A stretch of DNA of 64,000 bases from Micromonospora musae (GCF_003626635.1 NZ_RAZT01000012.1:186001-250000); one strand, 5' to 3'. Positions 52,674-62,168 are shown, numbered from the stretch's first letter. Notes: generated from the letters alone by a model not told the origin. Made by a program: numbers and translations.

Positions 52674-53830
52674 CGGGTGAACCGGCCGCCGCGGCGCCAC
52701 ACGAACGCTCCCATTGCGGGGAACGTCTTGAGCTGGCCGAACGACGGCCACGCGATCGAACTCACCGTCTCCTTGTACCAGACCGCAGGGCGGCCGGTCA
52801 GGAAGAACCGTTTCGGGCTGTCGTCGGGGTGGGTGAACTGGATGACCGCGTCGTGGCGGCCGAGGCTGACGGCCGCGTGGATGTAGCCGAAGCGGAAGGT
52901 TCGGGGCTCTCCGCCGTCGAGCTCCCGCACGATCGACGTCGCCGCGTGCACGCCGTTGGCCAGGCCGCTCCCGCAGGTGCCGTGCAGCACCCCGTAGCCC
53001 TGCTGGATCGCGGCGGCGTCGCCGACGGCGTAGACCTGCGGGTGCGACACCGAGCGCAGCGCCGGGTCGGTGACGATGCGGCCGCTGCCGTCGACCCGCA
53101 GGCCTGCCGCGGCGGCCAGCACCGGCACCCGCACGCCGCTGGTCCAGAGCACGGCGTCCGCCTGGACGCTGGTGCCGTCGGCAAGGTCGACCGATCCGGG
53201 GCGTACCTTGACGATCTCCACGCCGTTGACGACCCGGACGCCGAGCCGGGCGAGACCGGCGTGCAGGTGCGCCTTGGCCTTGGGGGCCATCATCGATCCC
53301 GGCTCCTGCCTGCCGAGCAGCACCACGTCCAGGCCGGGGTGCTGCTCGGCGACCTCGGCCGCGGCCTCGACGCCGGTCAACCCGCCGCCGCAGACCACCA
53401 CCGTGCCGCGGCCGAGGCTCGCCAGTTTCCGGGCGAGCAGTTCGGCGTCGTGCGCGCTGTCGAGCGTGTACGCGTGTTCGCCGACGCCGGGAACGGTGTC
53501 GGTGTCGGCGGTGGCGCCGAGCGCGTAGACCAGCCGGTCGTACTCGATCTCCCGCCCGTCGTCGACGCGGACGCGGTGGGCGGCGGTGTCGATGCCGGTG
53601 ACCCAGCCGCGTACGAACTCCACCCGGGTTCCGGCCAGCAGCTCCGGGATGCGCAGGTCGGCGAGCCGCTGGCCGGATGCGGTCTGGTGCAGCCGCAACC
53701 GTTCGGTGAACCGCTCCTCCGCGTTGACGATGGTGATCTGGACGTCCTCGCGCCGCCGGGTGCGCCCGGCGAGGCTGACCGCCGTGATGAGGCCCGCGTA
53801 CCCGGCGCCGAGAATCACGATCCTGTTCAT
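52670..53830 (-). CDS. NAD(P)/FAD-dependent oxidoreductase (NDH-2-like)
   Basis: The 386-residue protein has two dinucleotide folds: RIVILGAGYAGLITAVSLAG (FAD) and GTVVVCGGGLTGVEAAAEVA (NAD(P)H), plus HPQVYAVGDAAAIQ closing the flavin site. It lacks a C-x4-C redox pair, so it is of the NDH-2/ferredoxin-reductase-like type. It forms an operon with the ECF41 sigma factor; such an oxidoreductase partner is characteristic of that sigma group and is often its target. Confidence 0.9.
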   Translation of the reverse strand: MNRIVILGAGYAGLITAVSLAGRTRRREDVQITIVNAEERFTERLRLHQTASGQRLADLRIPELLAGTRVEFVRGWVTGIDTAAHRVRVDDGREIEYDRLVYALGATADTDTVPGVGEHAYTLDSAHDAELLARKLASLGRGTVVVCGGGLTGVEAAAEVAEQHPGLDVVLLGRQEPGSMMAPKAKAHLHAGLARLGVRVVNGVEIVKVRPGSVDLADGTSVQADAVLWTSGVRVPVLAAAAGLRVDGSGRIVTDPALRSVSHPQVYAVGDAAAIQQGYGVLHGTCGSGLANGVHAATSIVRELDGGEPRTFRFGYIHAAVSLGRHDAVIQFTHPDDSPKRFFLTGRPAVWYKETVSSIAWPSFGQLKTFPAMGAFVWRRGGRFTR

Positions 53831-53952
53831 CTGTCCGCCCTCTTTCGTGTCGGTGACGACCACGAGACGGGTGGGGCGGCTGGATCGTGAGCCGGGGTGA
53901 TGTGGATCACAGCGTGCCTGGTGGGGACTGCTGGGCCCAGTGGTCGGGGCTG

Positions 53953-55350
53953 TTACGGCTCGTCGGCCCGCACGATGGTGGCGAGCACCTCGTTGAACGC
54001 CTCGGTCGAACTCGGATGGGTGTAGACGGCGTCGCGGAGTTCGGCTGCGGTGACTCCGTGCCGCATGGCGAGCGCGACGGTGTTGATGATCTCCTGAGCG
54101 TCGATGCTGAGGATCGCGGCACCGAGAATCCGGTCCGTGGCGGCGTCGATCACGAACTTCATGACGCCGCGGGTCTCCTCCACCGCGTACGCGCGGGGCA
54201 TCGCCACGATCTCCGCGACCGCCTCGCGGGCGATCTTCACCCGGTGTCCCGCCTTCCGGGCCTCCCGTTCGGTCATGCCCACGGTCGCCAGGGGCGGGGT
54301 CATGAAGAGCGTGCGGGGGACGATGCGATCGGCCGTGGATCGGAGGCCCTCGCCGGTGAGCTGGTCGAGGACGACCCGGCTGTCGTCGAGCGAGAGGTAG
54401 GTGAACTGCGGCCCGCCGCGCACGTCGCCGAGGGCGAAGATGTGGGGTTGGCTCGTCCGCAGGTGCTCGTCGACCTCGACCGCTCCCGCTGCGGTGGTGC
54501 GGACGCCAGCGGCTGCCAGGTTCAGGTCACGGGTCGCCGGTGCACGGCCGGCGGCGGCGAGGATCGCGTCGACCTCGAGGGTGTGCTGCTCGCCGTCCTT
54601 GTCGTACCCGATCGTCGCGCCGTTGTCGCCGTCGCGCACCTCCGTCACCTGGGCCGCCGTGACGAGGTGGATGCCCTCGTCGACCAGGATGTGCGTGGCC
54701 ACGGCGGCGACGTCGTCGTCCTCGCGGCCGAGGATCCGGGCGGTGCGTTCGAAGAGGGTGACCTGCGAGCCGAACCGGCGGTAGATGGCGGCGAACTCGA
54801 TGCCCAGGTACCCGCCGCCGACGATCGCGAGCCGCTCCGGCAGGGTGGCCGTCTCGATCAGGTCGGTGCTGGACCTGATGTACCTGCTGGTGGCGAGGCC
54901 GGGGACGTCGGGGACGACCGGTTCGGACCCGGTGTTGATGAGAATGGTGTCGGCGGTGACGGTGAGGTGCTCGTCGCCGGTGACGACGGTGACCGTGTGC
55001 GGGTCGGCGAAGGAGGCCCGCCCGGTGATCACGGTGACGGTCTCGATGCTGCTCAAGTTGTCGAAGTTGCCCCGGCGCATCATCTCCCGGGTCTGCTGGA
55101 CCTCCTGGACGGAGCGCGCGTACCAGTCCTGCGCGGGGTCCTCGGGGCGGCGTCGCTGCGACCTGTGCACGAGGCCCTTCGTCGGTACGCACCCCACGTT
55201 CGGGCAGGTGCCGCCGTACATGCGCTCCGACTGCTCCACGAGCACGACCCGCTTGCCGGACCGGCCCAAGGTGGCGGCCGCGGTCTTACCGCCCTTTCCG
55301 AAGCCGATGATGAGGATGTCGCTCTGCAGCGTGCGGTTCGGGGTGCTCAT
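53953..55350 (-). CDS. Pyridine nucleotide-disulfide oxidoreductase (mercuric/RclA-like)
   Basis: The 465-residue class I flavoprotein has an FAD motif (ILIIGFGKGGKTAAATLG), a redox-active GGTCPNVGCVPTK (Cys pair), an NAD(P) motif (LAIVGGGYLGIEFAAIYRR), HIFALGDV, and the C-terminal His-Glu pair in THPSSTEAF. It lacks the N-terminal metal-binding and C-terminal Cys pair of mercuric reductase. The glycine-rich GFGKGG and CPNVGC fit the group including the hypothiocyanous-acid reductase RclA. A stress-linked disulfide or quinone reductase is likely. Start ATG 55350. Confidence 0.88.
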   Translation of the reverse strand: MSTPNRTLQSDILIIGFGKGGKTAAATLGRSGKRVVLVEQSERMYGGTCPNVGCVPTKGLVHRSQRRRPEDPAQDWYARSVQEVQQTREMMRRGNFDNLSSIETVTVITGRASFADPHTVTVVTGDEHLTVTADTILINTGSEPVVPDVPGLATSRYIRSSTDLIETATLPERLAIVGGGYLGIEFAAIYRRFGSQVTLFERTARILGREDDDVAAVATHILVDEGIHLVTAAQVTEVRDGDNGATIGYDKDGEQHTLEVDAILAAAGRAPATRDLNLAAAGVRTTAAGAVEVDEHLRTSQPHIFALGDVRGGPQFTYLSLDDSRVVLDQLTGEGLRSTADRIVPRTLFMTPPLATVGMTEREARKAGHRVKIAREAVAEIVAMPRAYAVEETRGVMKFVIDAATDRILGAAILSIDAQEIINTVALAMRHGVTAAELRDAVYTHPSSTEAFNEVLATIVRADEP

Positions 55351-55465
55351 GGCTCCGCTTCCTTGGGAGATGTCGGGCGGCGGCGCAGGTGGGTTGTCAG
55401 GGGCACCTGGTCAAAATGCCCGACTCACGCTAGTCGGCGGTCGCTGCACGCCGCTATTCGTCGCA

Positions 55466-55482
55466 CTTATGGCACCCATAAG
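55466..55482. promoter_or_regulatory. 17-bp palindrome in the divergent region 55351-55710
   Basis: CTTATGG-CAC-CCATAAG is perfect outside its 3-base centre. It lies about 115 bp upstream of the disulfide oxidoreductase start. No regulator gene is adjacent. The rest of the 360-bp gap holds no convincing gene; a 75-codon ORF at 55487-55714 is doubtful. Confidence 0.5.
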
Positions 55483-55710
55483 GAGGATGATCAGCGCCTA
55501 CCCCGCGGGGTCCTGGGGCGGTCCGTGGCGTCGGAGGAGTTCCCGCAGGGCATTGAGCTCGGCGGCCGGCGTGCCGCTGAACGCCGGAAACGAGCCGATC
55601 GCCGCAGCTGCCGGTCCGCTGGCCGCAGGCGGGCGAGTGGGAGCTGCCCCGCGTTCCGAAGCAGGACAACCATCGGAGATATTCGATGGAGGCTTCGGCG
55701 GGGAGGCACG

Positions 55711-58700
55711 ATGACGGGCGTACGGAGACGGGATCTCCTGGCAGGCACGGCCGGCGCGGCGGCGCTCGCGGGGAGTGGGGTAGCGATCGCGAGCCCGGCG
55801 CTGGCCGGAGGGCACGACGAGACGGCGGACCGGGAACGCCGGATCTCGCTGCGGCAGGGCACCGATGTGGCGGCCCAGCTCTCGCCGGACGGCCGGACGA
55901 TCGCGATGGACCTGGTCAGCGTCCTGTGGGTGCTACCGGCGTCGGGCGGTCCGGCCCGCCGGCTCACCAGCGACCTGTTCGACATCGCGCAGCCCGAGTG
56001 GGCGCCGGACAGCTCGACGATCACCTTCCAGTCCTACCGGGACGGCAACTTCAACCTGTGGCTGATCCGTCCGGACGGCTCCGGTCTCCGGCAGCTCACC
56101 CACGGCCCGTACGACCACCGCGAGCCGCGTTTCTCCCCGGACGGGCGACGCATCGCCTTCTCCTCCGACCGCTCCGGCAGCTACGGAATCCACCTGCTCG
56201 ACCTGAAGAGCGGGCAGACCGCGGTCGTCGCCGACAGCGAACTGGAGGAGTACGAGCCGGCCTGGTCGCCGGACGGCACCCGGATCGCGTTCGTGGTTGC
56301 GAACACCCGCATCGACGTGGTCGACGTCGAAAGCGGCGCGCGGAGCACCGCGGTCACCGGGCCGACCGGCGCGGTGCTGCACAGCCCGGCCTGGACCCCG
56401 GACGGCCGTGACCTGGTCTACCACCGGCTGCTCGACGGCCGCAGCGAGCTGTGGCGGGGCGACGCGCCGCTGGTCACCGGCGAGGACGCCTACCCGTTCC
56501 GGGTCTCCTGGCGCTCGGACCGCGAGTTCGTCTACACGGCGGACGGCCGGATCCGGCGTCGCCGGCTCGACGGCGACCGCCGCCACGACATCGGCTTCGT
56601 CGCCCCGGTGACCGTCGCCACGCCCCGGTACCGCAAGCGGCGGCGCGACTTCGACTCGACGACCCGCAGGCCGGTCGTCGGCATCGGCAGCCCGGTGCTC
56701 TCCCCGGACGGCCGGCAGGTGGCCTTCCGCGCGCTCAACGACATCTACCTGCTGACGATCGGGCAGCCGCCCCGCCCGCTCACCCGCGACCAGTGGTGGA
56801 AGTGCGACCCGGCGTGGTCGCCCGACGGGCGGTACCTGTCGTACTCCACCGACCGGGGCGGGAAGTTGGACATCTGGCTGCGTGACCTGCGCACCGGCGC
56901 GGAGCGGCAGCTGACCGATCTGCCGGACGCTGCCGCCGTCTCCGGTACCTGGTCACCGCAGAGCGACCGCCTGGCGTTCCTCGACCAGAACGGCGCGCTT
57001 TACACCGTCGAAGTGGCCACGGGGCAGGTACAGCCGGTCTTCGGCGCGACCTTCGAACCCGGCCGCCCCACCTGGTCGGCCGACGGCCGGGTGATCGCCC
57101 TCGCCGCGGTGGTGCCCTACTCCGCCCGCTACCGGGAGGGTCTCAGCAAGATCCTGCTGGTCGACCGGACGTCCGGAGCCGCCCGCTACGTCGACCCGAT
57201 GCCGCACCGGTCGATCCAGACCCGGGGCGACGACGGGCCGGTCTGGTCGCCCGACGGCCGGCGGATGGCCTTCGTGGTGGCCAGCGTGCTCTGGGTGGTC
57301 GACGTCCACCCCGACGGCACCTTCGCCGGCCCGCCCCGTCAGGTGACCAACGAGGTCACCGACGCGCCGAGCTGGAGCGGCGACTCGACGCGGCTGCTCT
57401 ACCTGAACAACGGGCGGCTGCGGCTGGTGTCGGCCGGCGGCGGCGCACCCCGTACCGTGCCGGTCGGTCTGAGCTGGGCCAACAGCCGGCCGCGCGGGCG
57501 TACGGTGATCCGGGCCGGACGCCTCTGGGACGGCGTCGGCCGGCGGCTGCGCACGGACGTGGATGTGGTGGTCGAGGGGCATCGGATCACCGCCGTCGAG
57601 TCGTCCCGGCCGGGTCGCGACGGGCGGCTCGTCGACGCGCGCGACGGGGTGGTGATCCCCGGCCTGATCGACATGCACCACCACCGGGAGATGCAGGGCT
57701 ACGCCTACGGCGCCCGGCAGAACCGCCTCTGGCTCTCCCTCGGCGTGACCACCACCCGCTCGCCCGGCAGCCCCGCCTATCACATGGTGGAGGAGCGGGA
57801 GTCGATCCAGTCCGGTGCCCGGATCGGGCCGCGGTACTTCGGCACCGGTGAGGCCGTGGACGGGCCCCGGATCTACTACAACTTCATGCGGCCGACCTTC
57901 GACGAGCGGCAGCTGGAGCTGGAGCTGGAGCGGGCCGGGGCGCTCGACTACGACCTGATGAAGGCCTACGTCCGGCTGCCGGTCGAATGGCAGCGGGCCG
58001 TGGTCGCGTGGGCGCACCGGCGGGGTGTGCACTCCACCTCGCACTACCACTACCCGGCGTTCGCGTTCGGCAGCGACGGCATGGAGCACACCGGCGCGAC
58101 GAACCGGTTCGGCTACTCCCGCACCGTCACGGCGATCGGTGCCGGGTACCAGGACGTCATCGACATCTTCAACACCTCGCGGGCCGCCCGCACCCCCACC
58201 CTGTTCGGTGCGAACACGCTGCTGCGCGAGGACACCTCGCTCGTCACCGACCGGCGGGTCCGCACGCTCTACCCGTCCTGGCAGTACGCCGCGCTGCAAG
58301 CCGCGGCCACCGCCGCGCAGACCACCGACCAGAGAGCCAACCGGGAGAACCTGGCCCGGCAGGTCGCGCAGGCGGCGGCGATGATCCGCGGCGGCGGGCG
58401 GGTGCTCACCGGTACGGACTCACCCATCGCGTTCAACGCGGTCAGCCTGCACCTCAACCTGCGCGCCATGGTGAAGTACGGGCTCACGCCGTACGAGGCC
58501 TTGACGACCGCCACCCGGGCGGCGGGAGAGTTCCTCGAGGAGCCGATCGGTCAGCTCGTGCCCGGCGGGTACGCGGACCTGGCGGTGCTCGGCGGCGACC
58601 CGCTCACCGACATCGACCAAGCGGCCAACGTGCGGCTGACCATGGTCAACGGGGTGCTGCACAGCGTTGACGAGCTGCTCGCACCGTTCACCGGCGAACC

Positions 58701-58827
58701 CAGGGCGACGATCGCGGCGAGCAGGGTGCTGCCGCCGCTGCCGGCGCATCCGGAGAACGCCCGGTACTGGTGGCACGACCCGCACTACGTCGAGGCGGGC
58801 CGCCACTCGTGCTGCGCCGAGGGCTGA
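55711..58827 (+). CDS. Tat-exported PD40 propeller-amidohydrolase fusion
   Basis: The 1038-residue protein has a twin-arginine signal (GVRRRDLLAGTAGAAALAG). About 550 residues of TolB/PD40 repeats follow, with PDGR/SPDGRRIAF-type blades. The amidohydrolase domain (about 590-1000) has the metal motif IPGLIDMHHHRE, a lysine in YDLMKAYVRLP, later His in STSHYHYP, and Asp in VLTGTDSPIAF. Folding before export fits a metalloenzyme. Related fusions are called TolB-like amidohydrolases and may act on cyclic imides or peptides; the substrate is unknown. It ends with a Cys pair (SCCAEG). ATG 55711 has GGGGAGG upstream. Confidence 0.9.
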   Translation: MTGVRRRDLLAGTAGAAALAGSGVAIASPALAGGHDETADRERRISLRQGTDVAAQLSPDGRTIAMDLVSVLWVLPASGGPARRLTSDLFDIAQPEWAPDSSTITFQSYRDGNFNLWLIRPDGSGLRQLTHGPYDHREPRFSPDGRRIAFSSDRSGSYGIHLLDLKSGQTAVVADSELEEYEPAWSPDGTRIAFVVANTRIDVVDVESGARSTAVTGPTGAVLHSPAWTPDGRDLVYHRLLDGRSELWRGDAPLVTGEDAYPFRVSWRSDREFVYTADGRIRRRRLDGDRRHDIGFVAPVTVATPRYRKRRRDFDSTTRRPVVGIGSPVLSPDGRQVAFRALNDIYLLTIGQPPRPLTRDQWWKCDPAWSPDGRYLSYSTDRGGKLDIWLRDLRTGAERQLTDLPDAAAVSGTWSPQSDRLAFLDQNGALYTVEVATGQVQPVFGATFEPGRPTWSADGRVIALAAVVPYSARYREGLSKILLVDRTSGAARYVDPMPHRSIQTRGDDGPVWSPDGRRMAFVVASVLWVVDVHPDGTFAGPPRQVTNEVTDAPSWSGDSTRLLYLNNGRLRLVSAGGGAPRTVPVGLSWANSRPRGRTVIRAGRLWDGVGRRLRTDVDVVVEGHRITAVESSRPGRDGRLVDARDGVVIPGLIDMHHHREMQGYAYGARQNRLWLSLGVTTTRSPGSPAYHMVEERESIQSGARIGPRYFGTGEAVDGPRIYYNFMRPTFDERQLELELERAGALDYDLMKAYVRLPVEWQRAVVAWAHRRGVHSTSHYHYPAFAFGSDGMEHTGATNRFGYSRTVTAIGAGYQDVIDIFNTSRAARTPTLFGANTLLREDTSLVTDRRVRTLYPSWQYAALQAAATAAQTTDQRANRENLARQVAQAAAMIRGGGRVLTGTDSPIAFNAVSLHLNLRAMVKYGLTPYEALTTATRAAGEFLEEPIGQLVPGGYADLAVLGGDPLTDIDQAANVRLTMVNGVLHSVDELLAPFTGEPRATIAASRVLPPLPAHPENARYWWHDPHYVEAGRHSCCAEG

Positions 58828-58841
58828 CCGCCCCGGTCGGT

Positions 58842-58870
58842 GCCGGGCCCCGTGGAGCGCGGGGTCCGGC
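58842..58870. terminator. Bidirectional terminator hairpin
   Basis: An 11-bp stem (58842-58852 with 58860-58870), with one G-T pair and a 7-base loop, between convergent genes. Confidence 0.75.
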
Positions 58871-58883
58871 TCCCACCCGGGAG

Positions 58884-59759
58884 TCAGGCGCGGCTGAGCA
58901 CGTCCAGGCCGACCAGCCGTTCGCTGAGCCGCCACAGCCGCCGCGCGCTCGGACGGTCGGCGACGATCGGAGCGGGCACGGCTCGCAGGGTGCCCTCGTA
59001 GTATCCGCCGCTGACGGTGTCACTGACCGCCGCGCGCAGCACCGCCAACGCGCCGTCCTCGACGGGGGCGCCGCTGCGGCTGTAGAGGCGCGTCAGGGAC
59101 GTGCGCACCACGCCCGGGTGCACGTTCACCACGGCCACCCCGTCGACGCGCTCGGGCAGTTCGGCGCCGAACATGGTGAGGGCCAGCTTCGCCTGGGCGT
59201 AGGCCGCGACCGGCGAGTACCGTCCGGTGCGGTCGAGATCGTCCCAGCGCAGGTCTCCCATCCGGTGCAGGCTCGACGAGAGGTTGACCACCCGCGACCC
59301 ACCCGCCGCGCTCAGCGCGGGCAGCAGCAACCGGGTCAACAGGTACGGGGCGAGGTAGTCGACCTGCCAGGTCAGCTCGTGGCCGTCCACGGTCTCCGCG
59401 CGCCGCATCTCACCGGCGACGGCGGCGTTGTTCACCAACAGGTCCAGTGGGGAGGTGACCTGGTCGGCGAGGTCGCGCACCTCCGCCAGGTGGGTGAAGT
59501 CGGCCGCGACCGGCCGTAGCCGCTCCGGGTCCGCGCCCTGACTGATCAGGCGGTCGGCGGCGACCGCGCCCTCGGCACTGGTGCGGGCGTGCAGCAGCAC
59601 CCGCCATCCCATGGCGGTCAGCCGCGCGGCGACCGCCTGGCCGATGCCTCCCGCGGCGCCGGTGACGAGCGCGGTCCGCGGGCGGTGCGCGCGGAGTTCC
59701 GCCGACCGGTTACGGCCGGCGCTGGTGGTGGCTGGGTGATCGACGGTGATGGCAGGCAT
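58884..59759 (-). CDS. Short-chain dehydrogenase/reductase (retinol dehydrogenase-like)
   Basis: The 291-residue protein has the SDR motifs ALVTGAAGGIGQAVAARL (cofactor), LLVNNAAVAG, a Ser in VVNLSSSLHRM, and YAQAKLALTMF (YxxxK is replaced by Y-A-Q-A-K, matching the catalytic spacing). The Arg after beta 2 (HARTS) suggests NADP(H). It starts at ATG 59759, 12 bases after the YbaB-like gene, so the two form an operon. The substrate is unknown. Confidence 0.9.
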   Translation of the reverse strand: MPAITVDHPATTSAGRNRSAELRAHRPRTALVTGAAGGIGQAVAARLTAMGWRVLLHARTSAEGAVAADRLISQGADPERLRPVAADFTHLAEVRDLADQVTSPLDLLVNNAAVAGEMRRAETVDGHELTWQVDYLAPYLLTRLLLPALSAAGGSRVVNLSSSLHRMGDLRWDDLDRTGRYSPVAAYAQAKLALTMFGAELPERVDGVAVVNVHPGVVRTSLTRLYSRSGAPVEDGALAVLRAAVSDTVSGGYYEGTLRAVPAPIVADRPSARRLWRLSERLVGLDVLSRA

Positions 59760-59771
59760 CTTCTTCTCGCC

Positions 59772-59981
59772 TCAGGCGGTGTGGTGGGTGGTATCGGCCC
59801 GCGCCGAGCAGGCGCGCTGGATCGCCTCGATGCAGGCGCCGGCGAGTTCGGCGGCGGTCAGGTCGTACATGGCGCGGGGGTCGATCCGCAGTGCCGCGAG
59901 ACGTCCGTCGGGCCGGATGGTGGCCTCGACGTAGCCGGCGGCATCGGCGGCGGTGACGCCCGATTCGATGATCTCGTGCAC
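59772..59981 (-). CDS. Small YbaB/EbfC-like protein
   Basis: The 69-residue product resembles the second half of YbaB/EbfC nucleoid proteins: VEATIRPDGRLAALRIDPRA, then YDLTAAELAGACIEAIQRA. It lacks the N-terminal helix of full-length family members (about 100 residues). The start is taken as GTG 59981, with an AGAGAG site upstream. It is first in an operon with the SDR gene. Confidence 0.65.
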   Translation of the reverse strand: MHEIIESGVTAADAAGYVEATIRPDGRLAALRIDPRAMYDLTAAELAGACIEAIQRACSARADTTHHTA

Positions 59982-60450
59982 GGTCGTTGCTCTCTGTCGA
60001 ATGGGGTCGCGGCAGGTCCCGGCCGAACCGGCGAGGACCTGCCGCGTGGAGGCGGAAAGGGACGGGTGGCGGGCTCCCGCCGCCGCGGGGGGTCGCTGCG
60101 CTGTCTGGACCGCATCGACCTGGTCAGGCGGTTGGAGGGCTCGCCGTTTCGAGGGGACCCACGTCTTCCTTTCACCCCGTCGGGTTCGATCGCCCCGACG
60201 TGACCAGCACACCTCGACCTCGTGGCGGCGAGCAAGGATCTTGACGTGTTCGGTACGCGGCGGGGCCGGGTTTTCACACCGTCGATACGCGACACGCGTT
60301 GCGGTGCAGGCAGATCCGGCCGGTGTGGCGTGCCGCTCACCGTCCGGAACCGCCCGTTCACCGCATCGGCTCGTACGTTGGCCGAGCCGGCGGCGGCATC
60401 GCCTGCTTCCGCTGCTTCCCGGGCCGGCAGTTCGGATAATCGATCCCGCC
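59982..60450. promoter_or_regulatory. 469-bp divergent gap; -10 before the nucleoside hydrolase gene
   Basis: GATAAT (60435-60440) lies ten bases before ATG 60451, giving a very short leader. ORFs crossing the gap on either strand look like noncoding shadows; nothing else was recognised. Confidence 0.4.
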
Positions 60451-61362
60451 ATGGAGAGCACCCCGGTCCTGCTGGACACCGACATCGGCAACGACATCGA
60501 CGATGCCGCCTGCCTCGCGTACCTGCTCGCGCAGCCCCGGTGCGAGCTGCTGGGCATCACCACGGTCAGCGCCGAGCCCGAGCAGCGCGCCGCCCTGGCG
60601 AGCGTGCTGTGCCGGGCGGCGGGGCGCACGGTGCCGATCCTTCCCGGAGCCGCGCAGCCGCTGGCCGGCCCGTCCGTTCAGGGGCCGCCGACGCAGGCGG
60701 CCGCGTTGGCCCGGTGGGAGCACGAGACCTCGTTCCCCGCCGGTGCGGCGGTGGAGTTCCTGCGGCGGACGATCCGGGAGCGTCCAAGCGAGGTCACGTT
60801 GCTGGCGATCGGCCCGCTGACGAACGTGGCGCTGCTGTTCGCGGTGGATCCGGAGATCCCGTCGCTGCTGGGGTCGCTGGTGCTGATGGGTGGGGCGTTC
60901 ACCACGGTGCCCGGCCCGGAGTGGAACGTGCGCTGCGATCCGCATGCGGCGGCCCGGGTGTACGCGGCCCGGGTGCCGGTGCACCGCTCGATCGGCCTCG
61001 ACGCGACGACACGGGTGCGGATGGAGGCCGAGGCCTTCCTGGAGCACTGCACGAGTCCGCTGCTGCGGCCGGTCGCGGACATGGCCGCGTCGTGGTTCGC
61101 CGAGCGGTCCGAGATCACGTTCCACGACCCGCTGGCCGCGGCGACCCTCTTCGACCCGGCGCTCTGCGTGTTCGCCGCCGGTGAGGTGACGGTCGACCGG
61201 TCTTCCGGGCCGGCGGCGGGCGTGACGACCTGGCGAGCCGCCGAAGAGGGCGGGACGGGGCCGCACGAGGTGGCGGTCGGCGTACGGCCGGAGGCTTTCA
61301 TCGACCACTATCTGACGATCCTCGACGCGGCGCCGTCCGGGGCACGGATCGGTCGTTGCTGA
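60451..61362 (+). CDS. Inosine-uridine-preferring nucleoside hydrolase family protein
   Basis: The 303-residue protein has the calcium/catalytic motif LLDTDIGNDIDDAACLAYLL, TLLAIGPLTNVALLF, VLMGGAF, EWNVRCDPHAA, and the second metal Asp in FHDPLAAATLF. It cleaves the N-glycosidic bond of a nucleoside. The His used by ribohydrolases is replaced in part, so purine or pyrimidine preference is uncertain. No signal peptide, cytoplasmic. Confidence 0.9.
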   Translation: MESTPVLLDTDIGNDIDDAACLAYLLAQPRCELLGITTVSAEPEQRAALASVLCRAAGRTVPILPGAAQPLAGPSVQGPPTQAAALARWEHETSFPAGAAVEFLRRTIRERPSEVTLLAIGPLTNVALLFAVDPEIPSLLGSLVLMGGAFTTVPGPEWNVRCDPHAAARVYAARVPVHRSIGLDATTRVRMEAEAFLEHCTSPLLRPVADMAASWFAERSEITFHDPLAAATLFDPALCVFAAGEVTVDRSSGPAAGVTTWRAAEEGGTGPHEVAVGVRPEAFIDHYLTILDAAPSGARIGRC

Positions 61363-61394
61363 CCGTTGCCGAGCGAGGATTCGGCGTTGCAACC

Positions 61395-62168
61395 TCAGGA
61401 CAGCACAGCGGCCAGCCGTCCCATGATCGAGTCGCGGTGCGTCAGCTGGATGCGCGCCCCGCCGTGCCCGTCGGGTACGCCGAGGTGAGTCAGTAGGTAG
61501 AGCATGCGCAGGGTGCGCAAGGTGTTGCTGACGTGGGCCGGAGTGATGCCTGGAGTGAAGCTGTTGAGCTCTTCCTCGATCGTTTCGAGCCAGCCCAGCG
61601 ATTGCCGTGGGGTCAGTTGAGGGCGGGTGAGGGTCAGTGCGATCGCGTGGCCGAGCCGTTCGTCCTCACGCTCGGCATAGAGGTGGTCGGTGGGTGCGAT
61701 CAGCCGCGCGGCCGCCACGTCAAGCATTCCGGCCGGGTCGACTTCAGGATGGCGGCCGAGTGTGCCGAGCAGGTCCGCGCCGTGAGCGACCGCGTGCAGC
61801 CAGCCAAGTTCGTCGTCGTAGCCGCGCAGGTCGGTCTCGGCCGGGTACCAGCGCACGAATGACTCCAGCCAGCCTGGGCGCAGGTCGCCCCGGCTGACGA
61901 TCATGTCCAGGACCAAGGGTGCGAAGGTGCGGGCCTCGATACGCGGATCGGCGAAGCGTGACGCCATCTGGTCGCCGAGCCAGGCACGCCGTTCGCCGGC
62001 GATGACGTCACGGGCGATCCAGGTGCGCAGCACCGCGTGCGGCGTGCCGTCGCGTATGCCCGGGTCGGCGTCGCCGAGGCACGTGGCGAGTTCGGTGGTC
62101 AGGTCGTCCAGGTCGGCTCCGGCGGGCGGAGTGCTGTCGCTGCGGTAGATCTCGTCCCAGTCGGTCAC
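61395..62168 (-). CDS. DUF2785 protein
   Basis: The 257-residue helical protein fits DUF2785: IARDVIAGERRAWLGDQMAS, then GWLHAVAHGADLLGTLGRHP and LGHAIALTLTRPQLT. The conserved HAVAHGADL His residues suggest a metal or active site, but the function is unknown. Start ATG 62168. It is convergent with the nucleoside hydrolase gene. Confidence 0.82.
   Translation of the reverse strand: MTDWDEIYRSDSTPPAGADLDDLTTELATCLGDADPGIRDGTPHAVLRTWIARDVIAGERRAWLGDQMASRFADPRIEARTFAPLVLDMIVSRGDLRPGWLESFVRWYPAETDLRGYDDELGWLHAVAHGADLLGTLGRHPEVDPAGMLDVAAARLIAPTDHLYAEREDERLGHAIALTLTRPQLTPRQSLGWLETIEEELNSFTPGITPAHVSNTLRTLRMLYLLTHLGVPDGHGGARIQLTHRDSIMGRLAAVLS

Noticed and set aside
55487..55714. 75-codon plus ORF overlapping the amidohydrolase start by ATGA
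   Set aside because: The ribosome site abuts the ATG with no spacer, and composition is Ala/Gly/Arg/Pro-rich without any motif.
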